This document shows positions 24,001-39,000 of a stretch of 64,000 nucleotides of DNA, piece after piece. Under the pieces are notes generated by a model, which did not search any database, was not told where the DNA came from, and saw only the letters and a program-made list of their open reading frames with translations. The stretch lies in contig OX411548.1 in assembly GCA_948146395.1 (NCBI GenBank), positions 60,159,020-60,223,019 of the forward strand. Reading direction: 5' to 3'. Each line of letters starts with the position of its first letter. Position 1 is the stretch's first letter. The DNA comes from Fragum whitleyi (lineage: Eukaryota > Mollusca > Bivalvia > Cardiida > Cardiidae). Both the position numbers and the translations under genes were made by a program.

Positions 24001-27000
24001 CAATGATTTCCACAGGATAATATCATTATTGGAGAGCAACTTGAGAGGAAAAAAACTATATAGATTAGAAGTGAAATGGCCATTACTTACAGGCCTGAAA
24101 AACCTGCAGTTTAGTTACTTCTACCAGTCCTCCTTAAAATCCACAGGTCTGGGGCCTTAGGACCGGTGTAACAGTAAGTTTTGACCCCTGTATGCAGGGT
24201 TCGACACTAAGGCGAGTCTGGGAGTCCAAGACTCCTTGTTTACCAGTTGGACTCCTTCCATTTGCAAGTAAGGAGTCCAATGGACTCCAAGGGTCATATT
24301 TCAATATTTTGAAAAACAAATGCACAGAGCTGTGTCCTTTCTGACATTGACATTTGCAAAAACTGTATATATTTTCACTACAAAAGAAAACATTTGCTTG
24401 CACCCTGTAGTGTTAAGAAAAAAAAATCTTTGTTAGAAAATTGTGGAAAAGAAGAGATTGTTTATTACAAGCAATTTTTTTTCCTCAATGTTCTCCCCTT
24501 TTGAAAATTTGGACTCCTTACTTTTAGCTTGGACTCCTTGATTTCACGTGTTAGGAGTCCAATTGACACATTCTATATACACAAAGTCAGAGTAATGTCA
24601 ATTAATTTCTTTATAAACTCTATCCAGTTACATTCCCTGTACATAGAAACAAGGCAAAAACTTAATTTCAGCATGTTTGTGGAAATAAAATCAAGTGTTA
24701 CAGAATACAGAGTCTCACTGTTACCACATTAATTTAGTTTATAGCATTTGAGCCAAAAAATTTACTCCACGATCTGGAACAAAATTTGAATTCAGTTTGA
24801 TAAGAGTTAAGGTAGTGGACCCATAATAGTTCCGCAAAGTTTTGGAACTAATGAACTTAAACAGTGTTAACCAAGGTTTCCTAATGATTTTCATTAGGAA
24901 ACCTTGGTCAACATTTTGAAAATTTATGAGTTCTGAAACTATTACAGGTCCACTACCTTAATTTTATCCTTTTTTGCCCTATTATCCTAATTATTTTCAG
25001 CAAATCACTTGTTGAAATGGTTGCTTCTATTGGAGGTAAGCTTGTTTCTAATTCTAAGCTTATATGATTTTATTCATTGACCTGAGCATAAGTTGTGAAA
25101 ATGATTTTAAAGGAATTTGCAACTTTAATGATTTAGTTAGAAACCAAAACATGTGGAATAATGCAGAAGAAAAAATGGACAAATTAAAGCAGTAAATAAT
25201 TGAAAGAAAAAAAAAACAAACTCTTGAAATGCAGCTCAGGGGTAATTTCCACCATGGATAGCTGTTGAAAAGGTGACCAGAGAAATCAATTTGATGGATA
25301 GGGTTCAAATTAGACTCCAAAGGTACACCACTTCAATTGACTAAACTTATTGACATACTTGTAGTAAAATGATCATCTGCATTCATTGTAGATTTGATTT
25401 ATGAGCCTCGGCCTGAGATTTCCAACAATTTCATATATGCACATAGCAAAGACTCTGACCAGCCTGTGCATCCGCAGTCTAACCAGAGTCTTCACTATGG
25501 GTTTAGTAGATAGATAAGGTCTCAAACTACTTGTACATCATCAGGTAACATTACATTTACAGTATGTGGTTGTCTACGCTGCTAAATGTCTGCAGCTCAC
25601 ACTCAATTCAACATGTTGGGAATGTCACACACAGGCTCATATAAAATTGAATGTGAAATTCTGTTGTCTTTTAATCTCAGTGAAACTTTGATTTATAAAT
25701 AAAATTCAGACTAGAAATCATTCTGTATTCTTGTGTCATACACAAATTTAATCACCTTTTCTTTTTTTGTATTCATACCAGACTATGAATTTCAAGTTTG
25801 TATTATTGAGTGCTTGATGAGGATATTTCCAAGAAAATCCAGACAACTGTATGCTGAGATGTTCATCCAAGAAACAATTATGAAGGATGAATTCTTGATG
25901 ATTAGAGACAAAGTTTTTGAAACTGTAAGAAAAATTAACTTTTCTTCTTTGATGTTTTTCGGTGATTTATCGAGAAAAAACGGTAGATTATCACTTGATA
26001 AACTCACTGCAAAAGCAGTGAAATTATCAAAAACTTATTCCCTGCTTTTGTGCATTTCATCCTATCTAACGTCATCTATGCGGGGCGAAAAAAGTGACAT
26101 CACAATGAACGTTGCATAGCAATCACGCGCACAATGACGCGCTTTACGAAAATATGTCCTATAAATTTCACATTTTGTCTCATTTTTGCATTAAAGAAAT
26201 AGAATAATCCTTTGTTTTTCGAGTAAGATCGATTAATATTTCATTTCGTGAAAAACAAAAGCTATATTTTCACTCATGGCTCTGCCACTCGTGAAAATAT
26301 AGCTTTTGTTGTTCACTCAATGAAATATAAATCGATCTTACACTTAAATAAACGATTATCTTCTATGTAATTATTATTTCAATCAGTCTGACTTAATTTC
26401 ATGATGATAATCCCGATAAGACCTGCAGCAAGGCATTGAAAAGAACCTTTTAAATGATTTTAAAAACAGTCTGGATTATACAAGCATTATAGGCATAAAA
26501 TATCATATGATATTAGGTTTTGAAAAAATATTGTTGAAAAAGAATAAATAGTTTCTAACAAGCAATTTATTCATTACCCACAATGTTTCCTTGCACATAG
26601 GATGTTTTCTTTCCAAAGTGCACAGACTTTTCATTAGTGTCTACAATCTCTTTCAATTTGGAAAATACCTTTCAAGACTATAGTATTAAAAGAAGGTTCC
26701 ATAGTCATGAAGTTCACGGAATTATTGAAAAATGAAAAATGCTGATTGGAATTGTGCTGTATTTAGAAAAGTGTATTGGGTAAGGTTAAATGATTATTTA
26801 GACCCAGATAATCTATCTGTTGTGAAAAATAAATATATACCTATACAGTATAATAAACCAGAATTTTATTTTTTTCTAAGTCAAAGTGGTCCCCAAAAAT
26901 TTCTGTGCGGCCATAGCAGGTTGGATATACGCTTTAAAAAAAGTTTTTTGACACTGATAAAACAAGATTTTTCTGAATTCATGTAAAAACTTTGATAAAT

Positions 27001-30000
27001 TTAGATTGATATGTGAATAGTAATTGTACTTTAAGAATATCACATGTATTGTGATGAATTACTCTATAGCCTTTCTGGATAGAGAGGTCAACGTCAAATT
27101 ACTCAGAATCAGACTTTCTCATTCAGCACGTGCAGATACAGTTTCATTCGAAAGTCCTGATAGCTCTCCATTATGTTGTGGATAAATGCCACAACTTGAT
27201 TGCTTTTGAAATTGAACGTCTAGGCACATGACTGAACTAAAGGGAACAGGGGATCAACATAATAAAGTTATTTGGGGCTGCAAAGCAGGTTCTATAAGAC
27301 AAACTGTTACAAATGACTGTTGTTTCCGCACAGACTTTCTCTAACCTCTAGCACCGCTTTAACAAGTTTCACTAAGTTATGTATGGAGTTAGGTCAGTCA
27401 GACCCTGGATATCAATGTTAGTCCAGGACGGCGAATACCGTAATGTTATCTGAGATATTTAACTCCAACTGTCTTTTCAACGATGAGTCAGGTCTCCTGT
27501 TAAAATAGGATTGCTGTTCAGAAAGTGTGGAACCAGATACGATAGGTCAATTTAGCTACTATTTTAGGATACCTTCAACGTAAGGTCCTTAATCAATGTC
27601 TCTATTTAAAGTCTTTGGCCAAAAAAGTAATTCTGTTTTAAAACAGTGTAAAGATGCATTGACTTCACCTTCAATGATTGAATTTAAACACACATGAAAG
27701 TCTGCATATAGATCAAATGTCAAAGAACAGGGTTCCCCAAAACCCCCATATGGGGATGATTTACCCCCAAATGGAATCTTGTACCCCCTAATTATTGCAA
27801 GCACCCGTCTTTGTCTCATATAGAGGGGGTACATGCATGCTGCAAAATAACCATTTTTACCCCCATTTTGAAGAAGCAGTGGGAACACTGAAAGAACTTT
27901 TTTTGAAGAATATATATTGATACCAACTTCTTTGTTTCTCTGTCTGTCTTTCTGTACATCCATTTCTTGTTAACTCGACTTCTTCAAGTTCGAACAGATT
28001 TAGAAACTTCAGAATTTTCCTCTTAATGTGACCATGCACCTATTGTTGCGATATTGTGATACTCTGTAGTGTCACAGAAAATGGGTCTTTGTTAAAGATT
28101 TTCCTTTGGCAGTGTATATTGTTACTTAAGCACTCTTGTTTGTTCGTGTACTTAAAGTAAATTGTGTTTATTTTAACAGGACTGCAGACTGTTTCTAAAC
28201 AATGTGAATGCTAGAAATGATGACCCAACAAAAGGGTAAGAATATCTCTTTTTATAAAATAAAATAGTGGTTCCTCTGATCCAGTTTTTGCCACTGTTAC
28301 CAGGGACAAAAGACTGACAGATTTAAATTAGGGGTCCAGACTGCCAAAGTTCAATTTTTAACATTGGGCATTTGGGACTTTATTTAAAAATCTAGGGGCC
28401 CAGCTGAAAATATAGGGGCAATGGGTGACTTGGCCCCTGCTAGTCTTTGACCCTGGTAACTATTTAATCCTCTTTGTAAAGTTTCATTACTATCATTAGT
28501 CTGACATATACTTTAGCAGAACTTTGAATATTTTTGACTGAAAAAATTCTGGTTAAAAGAGTTTCGTGCAAGCTTTTTTATTATTTCATCTTTGTAAATA
28601 CATTTTTGACTTAAAAAAGAGTCATGTTAAAGTTTAACATTTGATATGATCTTTATCTCTTTCTGGAAATGTTTTGAAACATACATGTGTTTTAAGTCAA
28701 TATTTATACTTTTTTATTAGCTCACCTGAGCGCAACGTGTTCAAGGTGAGCTTTTGTGATCACTTCTTGTCCGTCGTGTGTTGTCTATCGGTTGTCAGAA
28801 GTTGTCAACAATTTTTTTACATCTTCTCCTCAGTAACCAATGGGCAGATTTCAACCAAACTTGACAGAAATGTTCCTTGGGTGACCCTTCTCAAAACTTG
28901 TTTGCAGATTTTTGATTGACCCCTAAATATGGGTGTGGCGAGGCGGGGCTTATTTTGAACCTGAAATCTCTTGTCCGTCGTGTGTTGTCCATCGGTTGTC
29001 AGAAGTTGTCTACAATTTTTTTACATCTTCTCCTTAACCAATGGGAGGATCTCAACCAAACTTGGCAGAAATGTTCCTTGGGTGACTTTTTCCAAAATTT
29101 GTTTGTGGATTTTGATATAGCCCCAAATATGGGCGTGGCAAAACGGGGCTTATTTTGAGCCGATATCTTTAAAGATCTTCTCCTCAATAACAAATGGGGG
29201 AATTTCAACCAAACTTTGCAGAAATGTTCCTTGGGTGACCCTTCTTTAAACTTGTTCATGGATTTTTGATTGACTCCCAAATATGGGCATGGCCAGGCAG
29301 GGCTTATTTTGAGCCCAAAATTTTAAACAACTTCTCCTCAGTAACCAATGGGAGGATTTCAACCAAACTTGGCAGAAATGTTCCTTGGGTGACCCTTCTT
29401 AAAACTTGTTCATGGATTTTTGATTTGCCCCCAAATATGGGTGTGGCAGGGTGGGGCAATTTTTTATTGCTCTCTCCCCTTCCCCCCCCCCCCCCCAAAA
29501 AAAAAAAAAAAAAAAAAAAAGAATGGGCATAGCAGAGGAGGGGGCAGTTTCAGTGTTGCATCCAGGCTAAGCAATTGTTTAGAATGATATGTTCTCAACA
29601 ACAAGGCAAATGTGAATGAAACTTTGCCAGAAACTTACTTAGGTTTACTGGTTAGATCCACTGGACCTATAAAATTCAGGTGAGCGCTTTAGGGCAATTC
29701 TGGCCCTCTTGTTTTCTACCCATTTAGAGAAATTTTCCACATTGAAGTGCTGATGCAATCCAGCTCTAGGATTAGTTTAAAATCAATTTGTAGCTTAAAG
29801 ACATTTTTACAAACCAAGGCATGATCTCAAAACTTAGATTGAAAATGCTTATATATCTATACGCACTTACAATAGTTTTTAGCTGACCCTTTCAGTCTAG
29901 TAAATTGTAGCCTATAACATATCCGTAGGCTTTTATAGTCGTACACCTAAAAATACTGATAATTTGATTTTGTTTCTTCTTCCAGGGTATACTCATTTCC

Positions 30001-33000
30001 ATGTGTTACTGCTTGTATTGGTACAAAACAGGTAAGGAAGGTGAAATATATTACTCAAATGCCTTAGCATTAGGAGTAAATAAGGGTCACCTTGCACCCC
30101 ACCCCCTGAATTAGTGTGTACATTGACTTACTTGCAAATAGCACTAAGGGTGAATATATAAAGAAATAATGAATAGGCAAATTACGTAACTTAAGTAAGT
30201 GGCACAGCCTATTAAAGTCCTTAGCCTAAGCTAAATGAGATACTATTTTCAGAGGTTTAGGGTGATTTGAGCTAAGAAATGATCAGTTTAGTTCATATCT
30301 TGTCATTTTTACCACACTTTTCACCCCTCTTGTGTATTTTTATGAAATTTGATCAATATGCAAATTAGATATTCTGAGTATTCAACTGCCAAATAAAAGG
30401 CCAGATAAGTGATTTTGTGTGTAAACCCTAGAATTGCAAATAGGGCTAAGAGTTGCCATGGAAACCATGCATTTACACAACCTAAACCAATAAATTTAGG
30501 GGACAAAAATTCTTTGCAATTAGGGAAACCTATTATTTTTCTTCCATTATGTTGTAGATTAACATTGTCTAGTCACCATATCAAAATTGAAGGTACATTT
30601 CCATACTCCAATACATGCTAGAGTTTATCTGACTTTGATGGCACTAGCCAATTTTTAGCTCCACTGGCTGAAAGCCACTGGGGCTATTGTCATGGCGTTG
30701 TGTCCGTCGTGCTTCCGTCCGTGCGTCCGTGCGTCAGGGCGTAAACTTTTTCTTTAAAAATCTTCTCCTCAGAAACTACTGGATGGATTTCAACCAAACT
30801 TCACAGGAATGATCCTTGGGTGACCTTCTTTCAAAGTTGTTCAAGAAATTTTGATCCAATGAAAAACATGGATTTAATGGGCGTGGCTAATTTCCAAATA
30901 TGGTAAAAAGTGATATTTCTCAGGTTCTAATTGATGGATACCAATTAAATTTTACATGAATAATCCTTGGGTGACCCTTTATCAGTCTACCAAAAATTAT
31001 TGTGATCGGATGAAAAATATCTATTTTATGGGCGGAGGTCATTTCTCTATATGTTATATAGTGGAAACTTTGCAAATCATGTTCTCAGAATCTAACCTAT
31101 AGATATCAACCAAATTTTACATGAATGATTCTTGGGTGACCCTTTATCAGTCTACAAAAAATTATTGTGATCAGATGAAAAATATGTATTTTATGGGCGG
31201 AGGTCATTTCTCTATATGTTATATTGTGGAAACTTTGAAAATCATTTTCTCAGAATCTAACTGATAGATATCAACCAAATTTTACATGAGTGATCCTTGG
31301 ATGACCCTTTATCAGTCTATTAAAATTTATTGTGATCGGATGAAAAACATGTATTTTTTGGGCGGAGGTCATTTCTCTATATGTTATATAGTGGAAACTT
31401 TGAAAATCATTTTCTCAGAATGTAACTGATGGATATCAATCAAACTTCATTAGTTTGATCCTTGGGTGATCCATTATCATTCAGCCAAAAATTATTGTGA
31501 CTTGAAGAAAAATATGTCTTTTATGGGCGGAGGTCATTTCTCTATACGTTATAATATTGGAAACTTTGAAAATCATTTCATGAACATCAGTAGAAGCCAA
31601 AATATCTAAAAATCTAGTCAAATCTTAGATTTGCTATTACAAGAAATTCAAGCCTGTGGAGCGACACAAGCCATTCATGGCTTTCTAGTTTAGTAAAATG
31701 TCCATTTTTGCTTTAAGAATTATATAAACTCAAAAACAGCTAATAGCTAGCCCTTATACATATATTCAAGACTGACATTGCCAATTATTTTTTCTTTGGT
31801 CATTTGCATAGTTTGTTTTCAAAATGAAAAAAAATGGACTGATTTTGTTAATTTTTCAGCTGAAAAATGCCACAATACCTAATTTTTGAAGAATTTGCCG
31901 TTGACTGTTTTCGGCTAAAGCCTGTGTGTCGTCGTGTGAAAACTTTGACATTTTGTGATATCTCTGGTTCTACTGAAAGCATTTACTTGAAACTTACCAC
32001 ACACGTTCACCATCAAAAAAAGCAACCTATACTATCAATGGGGAAAACTCTAAATGCATTTTGAACAAATTATGCCCCTTTTTGACTTAGATTTTTTCCC
32101 ACTATCCAGCACTTAACAGCCAAGCGTAGGCACCCGTATACGTTAAATTACCATATTTTTCCTTTTATAACGGCCCTCGGTATTTGAATGACGTTTTTAA
32201 TGTAAATATATTGTTAAATTCTGTGATCTAGTCATGTAATTGATATCTTAGTAGAATGTAGATTGTTTATGAAATTCAACTAACATTATTCTACGTTATT
32301 TCCTTCAGCAGAATATTATGAGGTCTATTTAAACAACACACAAAATGTTTTTAAATAAACAAATACCTGCTTCCAGTACATAGTGTCTAGGTACCCATGT
32401 CCATTGCTACCTTAATTGATATTTTTCATACATGTACTGCAAATTGGGTCATTCTTGTGTTAGCTAATTAAGGTATCTTAGAGACTCACAAATATCTTGG
32501 TGAGTTAATTTCTTCACAAGAGAAAGCTGTTCTTTATTTCTAATCATACTAATATAAATCCATATTCTTAATCTTATTTAAATTTTCATTTGCTTATCCT
32601 AGCAAAAATAGAACTCCCACTTAAATAACACCTGCTTTGCAGGCTAATCATTGTGCACATTCTATCAAAAACTTACTATTTCATTCATTCCCTTTTACAA
32701 AATACCATTTGAAAAAAAACAACAAAAAAAACCCCCCAACTTTTGACTGTTATTCATGTGAAAATATCATGTATGGTCATAGATGTATTACAAATGAGTG
32801 TATGTGTTTAAAATTTACAGCTTGGAAAGCCAGATGATCCAAATTATGAAGAATTTTGGGTAGACTTTAACTTGGGAAGCTCTAGAATAACAATCTTTTG
32901 TGAGCAGGAAGGAAGACTTAGTCAGGTACTACTTAAAACCCCATACTGGTTAAACAAACCATCCATTCTGTTGTGTTAAATGAATAGTATTTAGCATAGG

Positions 33001-36000
33001 TCAGTCAGATAAGCTGCCTAAAAAATTAATGATTGTTTTGTTTCATTGACATGAAAGTAACACAAGAGTGAATTATAGATTTGACCCAGACAGCCCTGGT
33101 ACAGTCTTTAAAACAGATGAAATGTTTTGTACCTCTTTATTAGTTAATTTGTAACATTTTTATGCATTTGAATCATAAGATTGTTTATTCTTGTCAATCT
33201 GTCTGTCTGTCAAAACTAATCTTGCAAAAACATTACCTTTTAACTTCAATACTACTACAAGTTAAATATCAGTTACAATGTTCTTATTTGGCCTAAAGGT
33301 TCCTCTCATCAATACACATTATTAAATGTTAGGGTCAAAGTCACCTGACATGGTCAATTATTATAATAGAATGTAGAAATTGCCATTTTGGTCATTTGTG
33401 ATAGTGTCCAATATTCAGGATTCATTTTTCATGGAATGTCAGTTGAACTTAGATGACTACTTGTTGGTATATTAATTTTGTCTGCAGGAAAGTCAAATGG
33501 ATGAAACCTTATGGGAGACGATTGAGATTTCCAGGACCAATATAAAGAAATATGCTATTGGTGGTGAGTATCTTCTTTTGATAATAAAAGACATTAATGA
33601 CTTAAATAATATATTCCATAGGAAATTTTCTATATCTTTAATGTTTTTTAGTGGATTATTGACAAATAATTATCAAGATTATCAATTGATAAACTCACCA
33701 TCAAACCATGGAAATTATCAAAAACTTATACCCTGGTATCTGAGTTTTCCTAAAACCCCAGTCACACTAGACCAAGATCCCATTATGTCAATGTAAAACC
33801 GGTCTGAAGCAGTACAAATTTGTATGACATAGGAGGAACACAGTGGAAACTGACAAGGATGTTATGCAATCTTTATGGTCTTTGCTGACGTGGGGGAATT
33901 TTTAACATGTTCAAAAAAAGTAGCGAGGACCTGATCCAATTAGGAAGTAATAAGCACTCAATAAGGACATGGTAACAACAGGAATGACATAGTGCCAATT
34001 GGATATGATAATTAATCTAATGAGGTCTTCATTGACAAAGTACAAACCTGGTACAGACTGGAAAGATTGCAATGCATTCGAAGAAAACTTGCACAACAAA
34101 AGAGAACAGAGAGTGTGTGTACTTGAAATCATAATAAGATCACCAAGGGCGTAGTGAACATAGTAAACGGGAAGTAAGCATGTGATATGATCTAAAAGGT
34201 CTTAGAAAAAATGTTTTAAACACAAAAGACATGGTGTGTATTTATCAAGCCTGTGATAAACCTTAGCTAGGACGTATTAGACACAGTGACATCCTGGCAG
34301 GGACGTAGTAAATATGTAGAACTAACTTGCCAACTTTTTGCTTCTTCATTTCATCCCTTGCTTACTTGGTTTGTCAAGATTTAAGAAAGCAGTATGTGGT
34401 CTTTCAGTGAGACAGGGCTTTAAGCAGAGCCCAATAACTGATCTCATCAGGAATATTGCCTCACATACTTAATGACATACCTTAAGAAAAAAAATTGTCC
34501 GAAAATGTTGACATTTTTTCTGAATTTGCTTTAAAGAAATAGAATAGCTGTTTGTTATTCATTTAAGATAAGTAAATCTGTCATTCCTTGAACAACAACA
34601 GTTCTATTTTCACTTGAGGCTTTGCAAACTGTTAAGATATTGCTTTTGTTGTTCACTCAATGAAACATAATTCGATCTTACACTGATACAAACAATTATC
34701 CTCTTTTTAATACTTCAAATCTATTAACCCCTGTAAAGTTAAAAGTTTGGTTATTTTAACTATTATGTTATATATATTCACACAACTTTACACTGTCTTA
34801 AACCCCAGATCATCAAACAAGTTCGTCGTCAGCTGCCACAGTACTAAGAATGGCATTCTTACAGGTACCAATTTAAACCCATAGGTGGAGAGGAGCAATA
34901 TGGAGTCAAATGTTTGATCAGAAAAATTCCTGTGGTCTAGGTTTGATTCAAGTCTTGGACCTTCCAATTTCAAAGCCACCATCCAACCACTAGGCCATAG
35001 ACTCCACAACCTAATCATGCTATTCTATACATTTTTGTGTTATAGAAGACAGTTTAGACTAGGTCAGATCAGCTTGCATTGGCATGCTGCCTGAAATTAG
35101 CCTACACAACCTGCATTCAACTCAGTTATCATGGAGATGATCCATCCAGACTAGTGACAAGGGCAAGGTAAATTATCTAGGACAAGCTGAAAAAAAAGAT
35201 ATGTATTTGACCTGTCATACAAAAATGGACTATGTGGAAACTCTGTAAAATAGATATTTGACTAAGCGTTTCTCGGAAAATGCATAAAAAGTGCCTATCC
35301 TAGTCAGCATGTGCAAAACCTTACTCAGATGACCAAGTTTTAGTCTGATATGTCACATATATATGTGACCCATCACACTTTGTGACCCATCATACCAAAA
35401 GGAACCATCTGGGAACTCTGTAAGATAAATATTTGAAAAAAGAGATAGGGTCCAGCACAGGCAAACCAGAGGTCGCAATTCTCAAATTCTTTCACAGGAA
35501 GGTAGATTGATCATTCTAGATTCAGAAAATAAGCTTAGTGTGAAAAAGTTTTGACCCTAGTCAGTCTGCGCAATCCTCATACATAATTATGCTCTTCCAA
35601 TGGCCTAATTGTTCCATTAACACCTTTTTTTTCTTCAAAACAGTTGAGAATGACAAAGTTTCCCTTGAGTTTCATTTAAAGAACTCATTAAACCAGCTGT
35701 ACCCAAGCCAACAATATAGTGAGCAGTCAGGTTGCTGCATAACACTTGAGTTTGTGATAGAGTTAGAGGACCATGTTGCTCATGCTGTGAAGGAGACTTT
35801 CAACCTCGAAAAAGTAAGTTACTTTGCTTGGTTATATAGTCAAGTCTAGTCAAGCTTAACAGTTCTCATGCTGTACTTGACATATATAAAAAACTTTAAT
35901 AGTCAGTAAAGAAAAAGATCAGCCTGCATAGACATGCAGTCTGATCTTAGTCTACACTATCTGCTTTGTACATAATTATTGTAGGGAAGACTTGAGTAAG

Positions 36001-39000
36001 AATGGTTGAGAGTCCCAAAAATTGATATTAATTTTAAAGAAGATTTAAATTCAGCAGGATAAGCCTTAATATTTCGAGGGGAGGGGATAGTTTTACTAGT
36101 GATGCTTGTTTGTGCTCATTTACCAATTTACATGTGTTGGAAGCATCATTCTAATTTTGTTTATAAGGAAATGTCATGACAAGGTTTAATTAAATTATTT
36201 TATTAAAAGGTAGATAATAAGGGTAAATAAATTAATATAAGATTGTTAAAACTCATGAACCTATGAGCTTTATAACAAAAGGCCAAAGTCACTTTGAATG
36301 CATGAAACCCGGAAGTAATGATACTTATTCATATTGGGAGATAGTCACACCTACTTTAATGAGTCTGATTTGAGATATTTGCAACTTACCTTGAAAGGAT
36401 TAACTATTTTTCAATGTTGTTTAGCACAGCATGTTAACTGTTGATAACACAAATGTTTTGTTCTCATTTCATATCTACAGAAGAAAGCTAAAGCATCAAC
36501 TGTGGAGTTCCCTCTTGAAATATCTGTGAAAGACCAGGTAAAATCTTCATTCTAAATTTATAAATGTGACCCGTCACACAAAAATGGAACCATCTGGGTG
36601 GTGCGTAAAGTGTCGACCCTTATCAGACTGTGCGGACTGCGCAGACTAACTAGGGTTGAAACTTTTCGCACTTTGCCTATTTTCTGTACCTAGAATGATC
36701 AATCTACCTTCCTGTGAAATAATTTTTGAATTGTGACCTCTGGTTGACAATTGCTTGTCCCAATCACTTTTTCAATTCTCTGTTCGACAGAGTTCCCTGA
36801 CAGTCCCTTTTCATGTGACGGGTCACAAATATCACTATTTATAATAACTGACCTTGATTGCATCTTATCAATTTGGAGGCCGCCACCATAGCGCACTTGG
36901 TTAGGCATAAGACTTCCAATCTGGAAGTCATAGGTTTGATCCCCGGTGGTGGCAAATATCCTTTCTGACGTTTGTCTCTCACCAATGGGTAGATAATTGC
37001 AAACCTATGTGAGATAGCAGTCGGAGGCTAGGAAAAAGTGTAATGGTAGTAAGGTGAAAGAAATACCATGAATCCATTGTTAGTTGCTCCGGCTGCTGTG
37101 ATATTACTGTGAAATTGTTGAAAGCGGCGTAAAACCCATTCAAACAAACAATCAAATCAATTTGGAATTTGATAATTTATCTTTTGAAAAAGATTTAAAT
37201 CATGTTGTAGGTCAAGGCTTGCACATTACTCAATAATTGTTCGTTTATTGTTTATTTCCCAACATCGATAGATCAGGGGCATATATTGTTTTTGTCCTGT
37301 ATGTTTGTTGTGCCCCCCCCCCCCCCCAAAAAAAAAGAGAGAAAAAAAAAGAAGAAAAATAAAAGCAATCTTTTCTGTATCTATTGATTGGCTAGTTAGA
37401 GAGGCATGGAACATATTTCACATGAGTATTGATTGTGACAATAGCTTCGTATTGGTACAAACTTCAATGTCATCAGTAGTCAAGGACAAGGTCATTTGTC
37501 AAGGTCAAATATGTGTAAACTTTTTTATCAGCCACTACATTAACACACTGTTTCTGAAAAAAGGCAGTTCTGTGGGCATCGATATCAAAACAAACACATC
37601 TAACTGTTATTTGATTGTTTTATTGTTGAGCCTGCTTGCTGTGAGTGAGACATTTGCCAGGAAGAAATACTATGTTAATGAAAAGATTTCAAATAACTTG
37701 GAAAAAATGATAAAGATAATGAGTAGGTGAGGTACATTTTTGAAAAAAAAGTTGAAAATAAGTGTTAGGTAAAGGTAACAGCTCAAGTACAGTTGTTTGA
37801 ATTGAGATTATTTGGAGCATTGATCTTTGAATCATTAGCTGTTCTTCATTATGATTTAGGGACTTTGTTCTCCACCATGTGTAACTGTGCAACTGAAACA
37901 AAGGTATATTTAAAGATGAAGTTTACCACTCAATGCTCAATGATCAAATTGAGCTAAATTAGGAGCATACCAAAACTCATTATATTATGTATGGATATAT
38001 CAATGTAATTTGCATACTTGTTTTTCATCATGTGTTTTTGTAAAATTTAAAAAGTAAAGTTTGTGCCAGATTCAGAAATTGCTTATTTCAAGAAGTTTAT
38101 TCATTTAGCAGACTTTTTCCTTTTAATATCTAACATATCTGCATAGTCAAATGTGCCATGTAGATTTCATATTGTTTTAAGTAGTTTCTTCTTTTCTTGA
38201 TTTCCTTTTTTTATATCTAATATTTTTTGTAGCTCAATATCACATGTAGATTTAATATTGTTCATGAGTATAGCTTTTGTGGATAACCTGTAATCTTCTT
38301 AAAGGACATGAAAGAATTAGAACCAATAAGTTCTACAGGCTTAAGGCTTAAAGTAAATAGTGTATAACTCTTTTGAAACCAGAATTATATCTTTGTACTT
38401 GTCCTCATTAATTTCAATGTACGACTGGAGATGGTTGTATATTTATATATCTTCTCTGTCTATCAACTCCTCCTTCAATTATGAACAGTTTTTTTTCAGG
38501 AAATTTTCACAGAATGTTCTTCAACATATGACAATGTTCATCCTGTATACGTAGCAGTGTATATTGTGACTCTGGGACTCTTGTTGCTTGATGGATCAAA
38601 TGTAACCAAGACACACCTTTATCTCTCTTCCAGGTTCCTGTGGGTCAGTGGTTAGGACTACGGGCTTAAAGCCAGAGCAAATTCTTGTACCTGTAATATG
38701 TTTTGATTTTTGGTCATGTCACTGATCCTTGGGCAAGACTTTTTAAAGCACAAACCAGGCACTGTTGATATCATGGAAGTATTTGAATTAATCGAGTGGT
38801 CAGTAAAAAATCATTGTAACTGCCTATATATTTATAGTGCCTATATATTTATAGGCACTTACAATAATTTTGCGCAGACCTCTCAAGAAGAAATTTGATG
38901 GTAACTAAAGGATTTAGAAACATTTTAAAACCCCATTCAAATAAACAGATCTTCCTGTACATTTAAATTTGTAGGAATGTCATGAGGGCAGAAGACAAGA

